Position numbers and translations under genes: made by a program. A model generated the notes under the pieces. That model was not told the DNA's origin, ran no database searches, and saw only the letters and a program-made list of their open reading frames with translations. Shown piece after piece: positions 26,043 to 34,446 of a stretch of 64,000 nucleotides of DNA. Position 1 is the first letter of the stretch, and every line of letters begins with the position of its first letter. The DNA is from Calothrix sp. PCC 7716. Lineage in GTDB: Bacteria > Cyanobacteriota > Cyanobacteriia > Cyanobacteriales > Nostocaceae. The stretch is taken from assembly GCF_019977735.1 (NCBI RefSeq), contig NZ_AP025018.1:5088580-5152579 (forward strand), given 5' to 3'.

Positions 26043-26653
26043 CTCAACAACAGTTTAGTCTGGCAGCCGACTGCTAGACTAAATCGCATATATACATTTG
26101 GGCTTACATCATTCATCATGCAGCAGATGTGCATATCCAAAATAAATGCTATCTTGGATAAGTTTTAATACTACAAGCAATATTGACGTAAATAATTTAC
26201 GTAGCAACAAAATATAAGTCGTTATTTATACTCAAAATATCTACCTATACATACCCGATACGACGCTTAAAGTTAAGAAATTATTAAAAAATATTATTCT
26301 ACTGCATTGGCATGGTAAAGATGCCTATAACATGATATTATCAAGCTATATGCTTGATTCATTATGGTTGTAAAGAAAAATAATATATTTTTATGTAAAA
26401 AAAGAATTAATATTTTTATGTTTTTTGCGACGGTTACAATGATTTTGCGAAAAAATAGTCAAAAATAAAGAAAATATAAAATTATCACGTTATGTTAATT
26501 AATGTGTTTGTTGTAACGTAAGTTCGATTGATTTAGTCGTTTTGATGCCTGCGCGCGTCAATTGGAGCGAAGGCTGCTCGTAACTGCTATAGTTACACCA
26601 TTGCCGTTAGCTCATAGTGAAAAAATATACGCCTAGGAGCGTCAATCAAGATT

Positions 26654-27418
26654 ATGCAGTTGCTTCCACAACCTCGGAATAATAAAAAGTTACCTTTAAA
26701 AGTAGAGTCAACCGCGCATGAGCATTTAGCGCCTTATTCAGAGATTGAATCAAAAATTGAGAGTCATGCAGAGATTACGAGTAATATAAAGCATGAAGTT
26801 GGTTACCAAAAAGTTCGCGCGGCGTCGGCTATGGAAGATTCGATTATGCCTGGAATTACTGGACTGAATAATGCTGAGAATTTTCCAGCATTATTGAGAC
26901 GCGAGCGTCGCATGTCTAGGTCAAGCAGTTCGGCAAGTGAAGAAAAGGTAGCAATATTTATAGATGGGGCAAACCTGTTTTACGCAGCAATGCACCTCAA
27001 TTTAGAAATTGACTATACCAAGCTTTTGCGTTGTCTAGTTAAACAACGTCAACTTTTACGTGCTTATTTTTACACACCAGTTGATAATGGCAATGAGAAG
27101 CAGCAAGGGTTTTTATTATGGATGCGCCGGAACGGGTATCGTGTATTCACAAAGGAATTAGTCTATCTTCCTGATGGCTCTAAAAAAGCCAATATGGACG
27201 TAGAAATAACAGTAGATATGCTGACGTTAGCTAGATATTGCGACACCTTAATTTTGTTAAGTGGTGATGGTGATTTAGCTTATGCAGTCAACGCTGTTGC
27301 ATACCAAGGTGTACAGGTAGAAGTAGTAAGTTTAAGTTCTATGACAAGCGAAAATTTAATTGATGTCGCCGATAGTTATGTCGATTTAGAACAACTGCGA
27401 GAAGAAATTCAAAAATAA
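26654..27418 (+). CDS. LabA/DUF88-like NYN-domain protein
   Basis: A 254-residue protein. Residues 1-95 are polar and probably disordered; residues 97-254 form a NYN (PIN-like) domain: KVAIFIDGANLFY (Asp104), KKANMDVEITVDML and LLSGDGDLAYAV supply the conserved acidic residues of the presumed metal-dependent nuclease site. The cyanobacterial member LabA acts in circadian feedback, but biochemical activity of this group is not settled. AGGAG lies about 15 bp before the ATG, in the loop of a short hairpin. The gene converges with the REC-GAF kinase, with a GTAGAGACG hairpin between them. Confidence 0.8.
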   Translation: MQLLPQPRNNKKLPLKVESTAHEHLAPYSEIESKIESHAEITSNIKHEVGYQKVRAASAMEDSIMPGITGLNNAENFPALLRRERRMSRSSSSASEEKVAIFIDGANLFYAAMHLNLEIDYTKLLRCLVKQRQLLRAYFYTPVDNGNEKQQGFLLWMRRNGYRVFTKELVYLPDGSKKANMDVEITVDMLTLARYCDTLILLSGDGDLAYAVNAVAYQGVQVEVVSLSSMTSENLIDVADSYVDLEQLREEIQK

Positions 27419-27453
27419 GAAAATTAATATAATGTAATATATTGTGTTGTGCT

Positions 27454-27481
27454 GTAGAGACGTTACATGTAACGTCTCTAC
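27454..27481. repeat. GTAGAGACG palindrome, family 3, copy 1
   Basis: Perfect palindrome GTAGAGACGTTACATGTAAC plus CGTCTCTAC, between two convergent genes. Related copies lie at 44044 and 57896. Confidence 0.75.
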
Positions 27482-27483
27482 TA

Positions 27484-29127
27484 TTAATTTCGACGTTTCG
27501 GCAGACGAACAGTAACCACAGTGCCTTGTTCGACATGACTGTTAAGGGTAATACTACCTTCATGCAATTCAACGCAAGCTTTGGCAATAAATAATCCTAA
27601 ACCTGTACCTGGAATTGTATCAACGTTACTAGCACGGCTAAACGATTGGAATAAGTTATCTAGCTCTCTAGGGGGAATGCCAATACCTTCATCTTTAACA
27701 TGAAATATTATTTCGGTTTCTTTATCTATTAGATGAAACTCAACATTTCCCCCATCGGGAGAATATTTAATCGCATTGGATACTAAATTTGTAAATATTT
27801 GTCTTAATAGTCCTTTGTCTCCCCAAAACAAATGAGCATTACCAGTAACTTTAAAAATTAACTCGTGAGCATCAGTTACCACTAAACGCTGCTGTTCCAT
27901 TAAATCGGAAAAAAAATGCATCAAGTCGAGCGGCGCCGGTTTAAATTTGGTTTTATCGAGTTCAATTTGGTTGACTAGCAGCATGTCATCAACAAGCTTT
28001 GACAAATGTCGAGCTTTTTGCTCAATAATTTCTAAAAAACGCTGTTGTTTTAACATATCTAACTTGTCACCATGTTTATGAAGTGTCGAAGCAGCTGCCA
28101 AAACTGAAGCTAAAGGCGTTCGATATTCATGAGAAACTGTAGTAATAAACTGTGATTTAAAGTTATTCAACTGCTTTTCTTTTACAAGTGATGCCTGAGT
28201 TTGAGCAAGTAATTCACCTTGTTGAATTGCAATTGCTAACTGCACCGAAACTTCGCTGAGAATTTCCACCTCGTCTGGTTGCCAAAGTCTTTCTTCTTCA
28301 TGGTTATGAGCAACTAACAAACCCCATAGCTTACTATCGTGACTTAAATTTATGGGGATTACTAAATTCGCTTGTGTTTTACCGTTATTTTGTACTAAAT
28401 CATATGGATGTTTCATCCCTGCGGCATAAATATTGCTAATTGCGCCCCGACATTGCCAATGATAATGGTTATTTTGGGTATCAACTTGGTCACAACTGCC
28501 AAATAATTCAGCGTGGGATATTGTAGATTCCCTAGATGCTGCAATCAAATTCGTGATATTATCTACTGAGAAATCTGGGGCGAACTGATATACTGCTACA
28601 CTACATCGAAGTAACTGCTGTACCTCTGCAACTGCCGTAGACAAAATTTGCTTTAAGTCAAGCGATTTACGAATTCTTAGCGCTGTTGTTGCTATCAAGC
28701 GCTGCCGTTCAAGAGTTTTATTTAACTGCGCTTGCAGGTGCGATTGCTTAATTGCATTTCTAACCGCTAACTGCAATACATCCGATTTTAAATTGTTTTT
28801 GACTAAATAATCTTGTACGCCAAGCTTCATTGCCTGCACTGCTAACACTTCGTCCCCATGACCAGTCAGCATAATTACGCAAGGTCTATTATTAACTGTT
28901 TGAGAGGCAAGAAGTTGAAAAAACTCAAATCCGCTCATTTCTGGCAAACAGAAATCAAGCAGAACAACATCGAACTGCATCTGCTGCCACAGCGTCAAAC
29001 CAGTTTCCGCAGAATCTGCCTCCACAATCTCATAGTTAAAGTGGGGGTCTTTCAAAAGGTATCGGCGATATACTTTTCGGTCTTCCGTACAATCGTCAAC
29101 GATTAGGAGTGTCCTATTATCTGTCAT
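27484..29127 (-). CDS. REC-GAF histidine kinase with a CBCR-like GAF lacking the Cys
   Basis: I prefer the ATG at 29127 (MTDNRTLLIVDD); a TTG at 29157 would add ten residues. The 547-residue protein has an N-terminal receiver (acceptor Asp in VVLLDFCLPEMSG), a GAF domain (about 155-305), a HisKA H-box TVSHEYRTPLA (about His333), an N-box, and an ATPase with DEGIGIPP and GTGLGLFIAK. The GAF has the cyanobacteriochrome-like pattern SNIYAAG, ANLVIPI, LWGLLVAHN and LAIAIQQGELLAQT, but the place of the bilin-binding Cys-His is Pro-Tyr (KHPYDLV). It probably senses something other than bilin, or is controlled by its receiver. It follows the phytochrome operon on the same strand. Confidence 0.8.
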   Translation of the reverse strand: MTDNRTLLIVDDCTEDRKVYRRYLLKDPHFNYEIVEADSAETGLTLWQQMQFDVVLLDFCLPEMSGFEFFQLLASQTVNNRPCVIMLTGHGDEVLAVQAMKLGVQDYLVKNNLKSDVLQLAVRNAIKQSHLQAQLNKTLERQRLIATTALRIRKSLDLKQILSTAVAEVQQLLRCSVAVYQFAPDFSVDNITNLIAASRESTISHAELFGSCDQVDTQNNHYHWQCRGAISNIYAAGMKHPYDLVQNNGKTQANLVIPINLSHDSKLWGLLVAHNHEEERLWQPDEVEILSEVSVQLAIAIQQGELLAQTQASLVKEKQLNNFKSQFITTVSHEYRTPLASVLAAASTLHKHGDKLDMLKQQRFLEIIEQKARHLSKLVDDMLLVNQIELDKTKFKPAPLDLMHFFSDLMEQQRLVVTDAHELIFKVTGNAHLFWGDKGLLRQIFTNLVSNAIKYSPDGGNVEFHLIDKETEIIFHVKDEGIGIPPRELDNLFQSFSRASNVDTIPGTGLGLFIAKACVELHEGSITLNSHVEQGTVVTVRLPKRRN

Positions 29128-29272
29128 ACCAGTAACAAGGAGACATCTATCTCCCAAAATTTTTTATAGATTGCACTATATTGAAACAAATCTAAATAAA
29201 TTATAAAGAAAATATACGAATACTATATATATAATAGTGATTACTTATCAATTCTTAATATTTATTAGCTTT

Positions 29273-29725
29273 TCAGTATTTTATCGTTGGCGCCACATTA
29301 GCCTCCAACCAGTAGTTGACAAACGCGCGCATAATGTTGTGAAGCTCTTTGTAATCCATAGGTTTGATTAAATAACCATTGGCGCCTTTTTGGTAGCACA
29401 GTTCAATATCTTCAGGGTTAGATGATGTAGTAAATACAACTATGGGAATTTCTCTAAACGTTATATCCTGCTTAATTCGTTCAAGAACATAACGCCCATC
29501 GACCCCAGGTAAATTCAAGTCTAAGAGAATAACCGATGGTCTAGGCGCCTTTCTTGGGTTATCATAAGCACCCTTGTGGTAAAGATAGTTCAATACCTCA
29601 TCTCCATCGCTACAGCGATATATTGGATTTTTGACTTCAAAACGCTGCATCAAGCGTTGTAACATTCTAAAGTCTTCGTTGCTGTCTTCTACGACAAGCA
29701 AGGGTTCTTGAACTGCATCTATCAT
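29273..29725 (-). CDS. Rcp1-like CheY-type response regulator
   Basis: A 150-residue single-domain receiver. LLVVEDSNEDFRMLQR supplies the acidic pocket, VILLDLNLPGVDG the phospho-acceptor Asp, VVFTTSSNPEDIE the switch Thr/Ser and GYLIKPMDYKEL the Lys. The long insert around LYHKGAYDNPRKAPRPS and the C-terminal helix NIMRAFVNYWLE are typical of Rcp1, the partner of cyanobacterial phytochrome Cph1. It starts 45 bp after the phytochrome gene on the same strand, the usual cph-rcp layout. With no output domain, it would pass phosphate on or act by protein contact. Confidence 0.85.
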   Translation of the reverse strand: MIDAVQEPLLVVEDSNEDFRMLQRLMQRFEVKNPIYRCSDGDEVLNYLYHKGAYDNPRKAPRPSVILLDLNLPGVDGRYVLERIKQDITFREIPIVVFTTSSNPEDIELCYQKGANGYLIKPMDYKELHNIMRAFVNYWLEANVAPTIKY

Positions 29726-29770
29726 GAGATATAAATGTAAATAAACTTTCTTAAATAAATATTATTCATT

Positions 29771-32011
29771 CTATAATATAAATAAAAATGTCGAACCGTG
29801 ACCATAGTTAGATTCTACCCAAATTTTGCCTCCATGACGCTGCACAATTTTTTTTGCGATTGCTAAACCGGCGCCAGTACCACCCCCATATTTTTCTCTG
29901 GGGTGAAGACGCTTAAATAAACGGAAAATAATCTCTTGGTGATGGGGTTGAATACCAATACCATTATCTCGAACATAAAACACAGGAGATGGAGTATCGT
30001 TTTTCTGAATTTGCCCCTCAAGATAACCAATCTCAACCCATTTGTGTGGCTGCTCGTTATATTTAAAGGCATTGCTAATCAAGTTAGTAAATAGCTCGTT
30101 GATTAAAATTGGGTCGCATTCTATGACAGGAAGATGTTGAGGTATACGAATCTCAAAATTATCTTTCGGACGACTAGCACGAAACATCTCTATAATATTA
30201 TTAAGCAAATCATTCAAATCTACAAATTGTTTTCTTAATTCCGCTTGACCTAACTGAGATAACCGCAGCAACACGTCAATTAGGGTATCCATGCGTTGAG
30301 TTAAGGTAACTAAAGTGTTTAAATAATCTAATCCTTCTGCATCAAATAAATGAGCATAATCTTCAATGAGAATATTAGAGTAATTATGAATACCTCGTAA
30401 TGGTTCTTTAAGGTCATGAGAAGCTACATAAGCAAACGAGTCGAGTTCTTGGTTACTGCGCTGAAGTTCCAAGTTTATTTTTGCTAATTCATCTGTCTTG
30501 TTTAAAACAATTCCAACCATCGCATTCCTTAAGTCGATGGCACTATCAAGCTCACATTGCATCCAAGGCAGCGAAGTCAAACGCACTATTCCTTTCCATA
30601 CTTCAAACGATTTACGTGGCGATAATTTTAAACTACCATCAGCAGTAAATTCATATAAAGCATTTGGGGCGCCTGCCCAGTTTACAGTTTGTATAACTTC
30701 AGGTCGAAACCAAAGAATATAATAACGACGAATACGAGAAATTCGTAGTACAAGCAAGCCGCTGGCAAAATCTTTAAAAGCTTCAGCATCTGGATAAATT
30801 TTGGGAAGCGAGTCGGTCGAAAATAAATCTTCATCAATTGTATTTTGACACCACTCAATCAGTTTCTGAACATCTTCTAGACTAGGTGTGGCGCCAATTA
30901 AAGTAATTTCATCATCAAGACAAACTGCACAACCATTGGCACTAACAATATCAAGCAAACGAAGTTGAGGGTGAATTAATGCGTCGATAAAATTATCAGC
31001 ACTCGATATAGTCGCAATAAATTGTGATTGTAGTAACTTCAGTTTATTTCTATAATCGAATTCTTCGGTAACAATTTTGTTACCTAATTCAAGTGAAACA
31101 ATTTGTCCGAGAAATGCACAAGCTGTTCTAACTTCTGAAGTCAAATATTTGGGATTTGAATTGTGACATGTAATTAATCCCCAAAGCTTTTGGTCATAAA
31201 TAAGTGGAATTACAAAAAGCGCACTCACACCCATATTTTGATGATACTCAATACAACAATTATCAATGCTGCGTAATATTGCATTTGATAAATCAAGAGG
31301 TTGTGAAGTGTGGGGATTATTGCGTGGAATCAAATTACTTTGCTGTGCATTAAGATTTGGAATATAGCGTAACGAGCAGCGTTTGTATAATCTTCTTGCC
31401 GGTTCTGGTATATCGCTTTCAGGATAATGCAGTCCTAAATATGATATTAATTCTTGATGTTTTGCTTCAGCTACGACTGAACCAGCACCAGACTCATCAA
31501 ATCTATATGTCATTACCCGTTCAAATTGGGTAAGATTTCGTAATTTTGAAACAACTAAATTTAAAAAATCACTTAATTTAGATGTTCGCTGTATTTGTGA
31601 TACAACATCACCTATCAAAGAACGAAAATTCAAAAAACTCATTTCGCTTTTTGTAAATGTTGGTTCTAATTCCAAAATGATAGTTGTTTCGTTTTTATGA
31701 ATCGTAGCGTCAAAATATTTTTCGCCGTTTGCTGTATTCAGTGTTACTTTTAAAAAGTTAAAGCTAGTTGGTGTCTGTGATGTTGATGTAAGTAAATTTT
31801 GAAGCGCTTGAATATATTCGGCGCCGAATAAAGTAGATAATGGTTGGTTAAGTAAGTTTTCTGGTCTTACATTTAAATACTCTTCGACGTTCTCACTAAC
31901 TTGTAAAATTGAGAGCGACAACGAAAGTGCAATTAAAACTCCATGTGGTTGAATTGAGCCAGGTATATGAATGTGGTTATAGTTCGGTTCTTGAAATATT
32001 TTACTTGTCAT
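29771..32011 (-). CDS. Cph1-type phytochrome histidine kinase
   Basis: A 746-residue photoreceptor. The PAS domain starts with IHIPGSIQPHGVLIALS and lacks an upstream Cys, so this is not the biliverdin-binding BphP class. The GAF holds YPESDIPEPARRLY (DIP motif near 200-202) and NCCIEYHQNMGV, where Cys252 aligns with the Cph1 bilin-binding Cys259; the usual His after it is Cys253. The PHY tongue motif is SPRKSFEVW near 464-472. The kinase part has SHDLKEPLRG (His532), NLISNAFKYN and GGGTGAGLAIAKK. It would bind phycocyanobilin and sense red/far-red light. FHA gene upstream (6 bp gap) and Rcp1-like gene downstream suggest one operon. Confidence 0.88.
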   Translation of the reverse strand: MTSKIFQEPNYNHIHIPGSIQPHGVLIALSLSLSILQVSENVEEYLNVRPENLLNQPLSTLFGAEYIQALQNLLTSTSQTPTSFNFLKVTLNTANGEKYFDATIHKNETTIILELEPTFTKSEMSFLNFRSLIGDVVSQIQRTSKLSDFLNLVVSKLRNLTQFERVMTYRFDESGAGSVVAEAKHQELISYLGLHYPESDIPEPARRLYKRCSLRYIPNLNAQQSNLIPRNNPHTSQPLDLSNAILRSIDNCCIEYHQNMGVSALFVIPLIYDQKLWGLITCHNSNPKYLTSEVRTACAFLGQIVSLELGNKIVTEEFDYRNKLKLLQSQFIATISSADNFIDALIHPQLRLLDIVSANGCAVCLDDEITLIGATPSLEDVQKLIEWCQNTIDEDLFSTDSLPKIYPDAEAFKDFASGLLVLRISRIRRYYILWFRPEVIQTVNWAGAPNALYEFTADGSLKLSPRKSFEVWKGIVRLTSLPWMQCELDSAIDLRNAMVGIVLNKTDELAKINLELQRSNQELDSFAYVASHDLKEPLRGIHNYSNILIEDYAHLFDAEGLDYLNTLVTLTQRMDTLIDVLLRLSQLGQAELRKQFVDLNDLLNNIIEMFRASRPKDNFEIRIPQHLPVIECDPILINELFTNLISNAFKYNEQPHKWVEIGYLEGQIQKNDTPSPVFYVRDNGIGIQPHHQEIIFRLFKRLHPREKYGGGTGAGLAIAKKIVQRHGGKIWVESNYGHGSTFLFIL

Positions 32012-32017
32012 GTATAA

Positions 32018-32815
32018 TTATTTCTTAAAAAATTTTCCTTTTAGTAATGCGTCTATTCCATAACCAAATACTTTACCAGTGGTCATCAGCAAATATCCAA
32101 CAACAAATAATGCTGCTGCACAAAGAATCGCTAATAAATTAACTGATGCAAACAAATTACCTGTAAACATTATTATACCAATACCCAATGCAATCAAAAT
32201 CCATCCAAAGTTACGGTTAAACCGTCGCTGAAGTAGGAAGACAGCACCAGAAATACATAGTAGCACGCCAGGAATACGAACAAAAAATCCCACTTGAGTA
32301 TTAGCTGCGAAAACTATTACAGATGCAACCATCAACGCTAACCCAATGAATTTACTCGTTTTATCAACTTGGGTTGTCTGATTTTTTTGTACTAGTTTTT
32401 TCGCTTCTGGTTGAAACACTGTTCGAGATGCTGGTAAATAAGTTGAAGAAGGCGCCTGTAGCTTGTGCTGTAAAATAAAAGTAACTTTATTTTCCTTTCC
32501 CAGCGAAATTGTATCACCTAGCTTGAGCAAATAACGTCGTAACGGTTCTAAAAGCTCATCATTAAGATACGTACCGTTGACACTACCATTATCAACGATG
32601 TAATAACTATCTTCACTTCTGTGAATTTCTGCGTGTTGACGCGACACAATATCTGTATCTGGCAAGCCGGATACATTTACTTCTGGTATAATCAAGTCGT
32701 TTGGCTTACCGATACGTATCACATCTTGAAGAGGCAACTCGAACGAGGTGTTGGTTTGAAGGTGAACTAACTCCAGCAGCTTTGTATTACTCACGATATC
32801 TATATCTTCTTGCAT
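32018..32815 (-). CDS. FHA-domain protein with C-terminal membrane helices
   Basis: A 265-residue protein. Residues about 12-115 form an FHA domain: VIRIGKPNDLIIPE, then DTDIVSRQHAEIHR and NGSVNGTYLND carry the Arg, Ser-Arg-x-His and Asn-Gly residues used to bind phosphothreonine. After a linker, residues about 155-255 hold four hydrophobic helices. It therefore places a phosphopeptide reader on the cytoplasmic face of a membrane. Its stop lies 6 bp before the phytochrome start, which suggests translational coupling and a functional link with the light-signalling pair. No Ser/Thr kinase gene is nearby. Confidence 0.82.
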   Translation of the reverse strand: MQEDIDIVSNTKLLELVHLQTNTSFELPLQDVIRIGKPNDLIIPEVNVSGLPDTDIVSRQHAEIHRSEDSYYIVDNGSVNGTYLNDELLEPLRRYLLKLGDTISLGKENKVTFILQHKLQAPSSTYLPASRTVFQPEAKKLVQKNQTTQVDKTSKFIGLALMVASVIVFAANTQVGFFVRIPGVLLCISGAVFLLQRRFNRNFGWILIALGIGIIMFTGNLFASVNLLAILCAAALFVVGYLLMTTGKVFGYGIDALLKGKFFKK

Positions 32816-33141
32816 AGTTTATTGTTGCTCGTTGTTGCTCGCAAGTGATTAGTATATTCTAAAAGCTTTTTGACCAAGTAGCACAGACACACCGCGCGCC
32901 TGTACCTTCAACAGTAAAAACCCAAAACCTTGAGGGTTTCGGGTGGTAAAACGAGACGATAGATAAATCTAGTTTGGTTTTTCAGCTCTTAATTGTGCTG
33001 TAGTGGTTGATGCTACCTGGAAGTTCTGTTTACATCAGCCATATATCTAATATACAAAGCAAGATGTGACAAACTTGTGACAAAATCTGTAAAAAGTGCT
33101 GAGTGCTGAGTTCTGAGTAGGTATTTAACACTCAGCACTCG
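32816..33141. other. Intergenic region: terminator and STRR
   Basis: 326 bp between two minus-strand genes. It holds an intrinsic terminator (32916-32944), presumably the promoter of the FHA-phytochrome operon, and an inverted pair of STRR heptamers from 33093 into the upstream gene. Confidence 0.6.
32916..32944 (-). terminator. Intrinsic terminator after PatA-type gene
   Basis: On the minus strand ACCCGAAACC-CTCAA-GGTTTTGGGT forms a hairpin (with one internal mismatch) followed by TTTTT. It would end transcripts from the two PatA-type regulator genes before the FHA operon. Confidence 0.7.
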
Positions 33142-33155
33142 TCACTCAGCACTCT
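33093..33155. repeat. STRR heptamers forming an inverted pair
   Basis: AGTGCTGAGTGCTGAGT at the left and ACTCAGCACTC repeats at the right can pair over a short loop. The right part reaches into the PatA-type gene and encodes its last residues and stop (KSAE*). Confidence 0.8.
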
Positions 33156-34302
33156 TTAATACTGAGTGTAAATACTTACGTAGTGTAGTTAAAACCTTCT
33201 CAGCGACAACAGGTTTAGACATAAAATCAGTAGAGCCAACTAACTTAGCACGCATTCTGTCTACTAAACCATCATTACCAGTTAAGATGACGACAGGTGT
33301 ATTAGCAAAGTGAGAAATACGTCTAATTTGTGTACAAAGTTCATACCCATTGACAACGGGCATAACTAAATCTAGAAAAATAAAGTCTGGTTTATGCTCT
33401 AATAGCAGTGGTAGCGCTTGAACAGCATCTGGAATTTTGACGAACCTCATCCGGTTTGAAGTGATAATACTTTCTAGCATTTGACAAACTTGTGGACTGT
33501 CGTCAATGCAGGCAATTAAAGGACTATTCGCGATTTGAGGTTGAACGTTACTTATTTTATTTGAAATTTCAACTCCTGGTAAAGCATAATCTGCTACTTC
33601 TACCAATTGCACATAGCCATTTTCTATATAAGGCAACAGCGAACAAGTGATTTGCAAAACTTCCTGCCGCATTTTTACTGCTAAATCTCGCAGTGTATAT
33701 TTACCATTAAGCAAATTTACAAAATTATTGTACACATTCTCTGTAACAACTTGCTTCAGTTCTGCTGGCTGCTTTAAAAACGGCGCCAAATTTGGAGAGA
33801 AGCGTTTTAACCCAGAATTATTCCAAGTACGCCATTCTTTCTCCATTCTTTGAATATGTACATTTGTATTAACAAAATTAATAGGTAAATCTAAAATTAG
33901 CTTTGGGTTGCGCGCGCAGTTACAAGTGGCGCCATTCAAATGAGTTTGTTGTGCAAGGTCGAATAAAACTTCTACTATAATATTTTCTGCAACTGTATCA
34001 ACTTGTTTAGAGTCTATTTCTTCTCTTCCATATAAAAGAGTTAGCAGCTTATAATCCCAGTAATCTAACTCTACATCATTTGCAGTTAAACGTAGTTTAT
34101 TTGTATCTACTCCTGGACAGTGTTGAGCTATTTGCCTTTTCCAACGTCGGAAAGGATGTAGAGTTCCAGTTGCCCAAATAATCCTTCCAAACCGATAATA
34201 AAAAGTCCAGCTTTGACCCTGATATGATTGAATATTTAGACTACCGCTATACTTGAGCTGCGTACAACTTCTCAGTTCGTCAAGCAGGTTGTTGGACACC
34301 AT
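33142..34302 (-). CDS. PatA-type response regulator (PATAN + receiver), paralogue 1
   Basis: A 386-residue protein. The N-terminal ~250 residues match the PATAN/DUF4388-like region of PatA (YSGSLNIQS, FYYRFGRIIWATGTLHPFRR, YTLRDLAVKM). Residues about 262-380 form a receiver: LIACIDDSPQVCQMLE, FIFLDLVMPVVNG with the acceptor Asp, VVILTGNDG and DFMSKPVV. PatA-class proteins act in heterocyst patterning, phototaxis and pilus control. The last residues (KSAE) and the stop come from STRR heptamers. It follows a longer paralogue by 144 bp on the same strand; the two read alike over almost their whole length. Confidence 0.82.
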   Translation of the reverse strand: MVSNNLLDELRSCTQLKYSGSLNIQSYQGQSWTFYYRFGRIIWATGTLHPFRRWKRQIAQHCPGVDTNKLRLTANDVELDYWDYKLLTLLYGREEIDSKQVDTVAENIIVEVLFDLAQQTHLNGATCNCARNPKLILDLPINFVNTNVHIQRMEKEWRTWNNSGLKRFSPNLAPFLKQPAELKQVVTENVYNNFVNLLNGKYTLRDLAVKMRQEVLQITCSLLPYIENGYVQLVEVADYALPGVEISNKISNVQPQIANSPLIACIDDSPQVCQMLESIITSNRMRFVKIPDAVQALPLLLEHKPDFIFLDLVMPVVNGYELCTQIRRISHFANTPVVILTGNDGLVDRMRAKLVGSTDFMSKPVVAEKVLTTLRKYLHSVLKSAE

Positions 34303-34446
34303 GAGTTGAAATGCACCCTAAATTAAAACTAGTCACTTTTGATACATCCATTATATTTCCAAATTTTAGATTTCACCACCCCTAACATTTCTTCAGGTTT
34401 CTAACCTTTATAAACAAAGCGAAACGTAAATTTTTCATGGTTGTAA

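Larger units (their letters stand above)
25534..26653. other. 1.1 kb non-coding region with repeats
   Basis: AT-rich with no supported gene. It contains a family 1 palindrome with attached 15 bp tandem repeats (25907-26042), and a long leader before the LabA-like gene with the hairpin GTAACT-GCTAT-AGTTAC near 26580 and the Shine-Dalgarno sequence in the loop of ACGC-CTAGGA-GCGT (about 26630-26643). Confidence 0.6.

Noticed and set aside
25898-26168. Overlapping ORFs with HSTIA and VEWAI peptide repeats
   Set aside because: Both frames are open only because the 15 bp tandem repeat is a multiple of three. No start signal or family resemblance.
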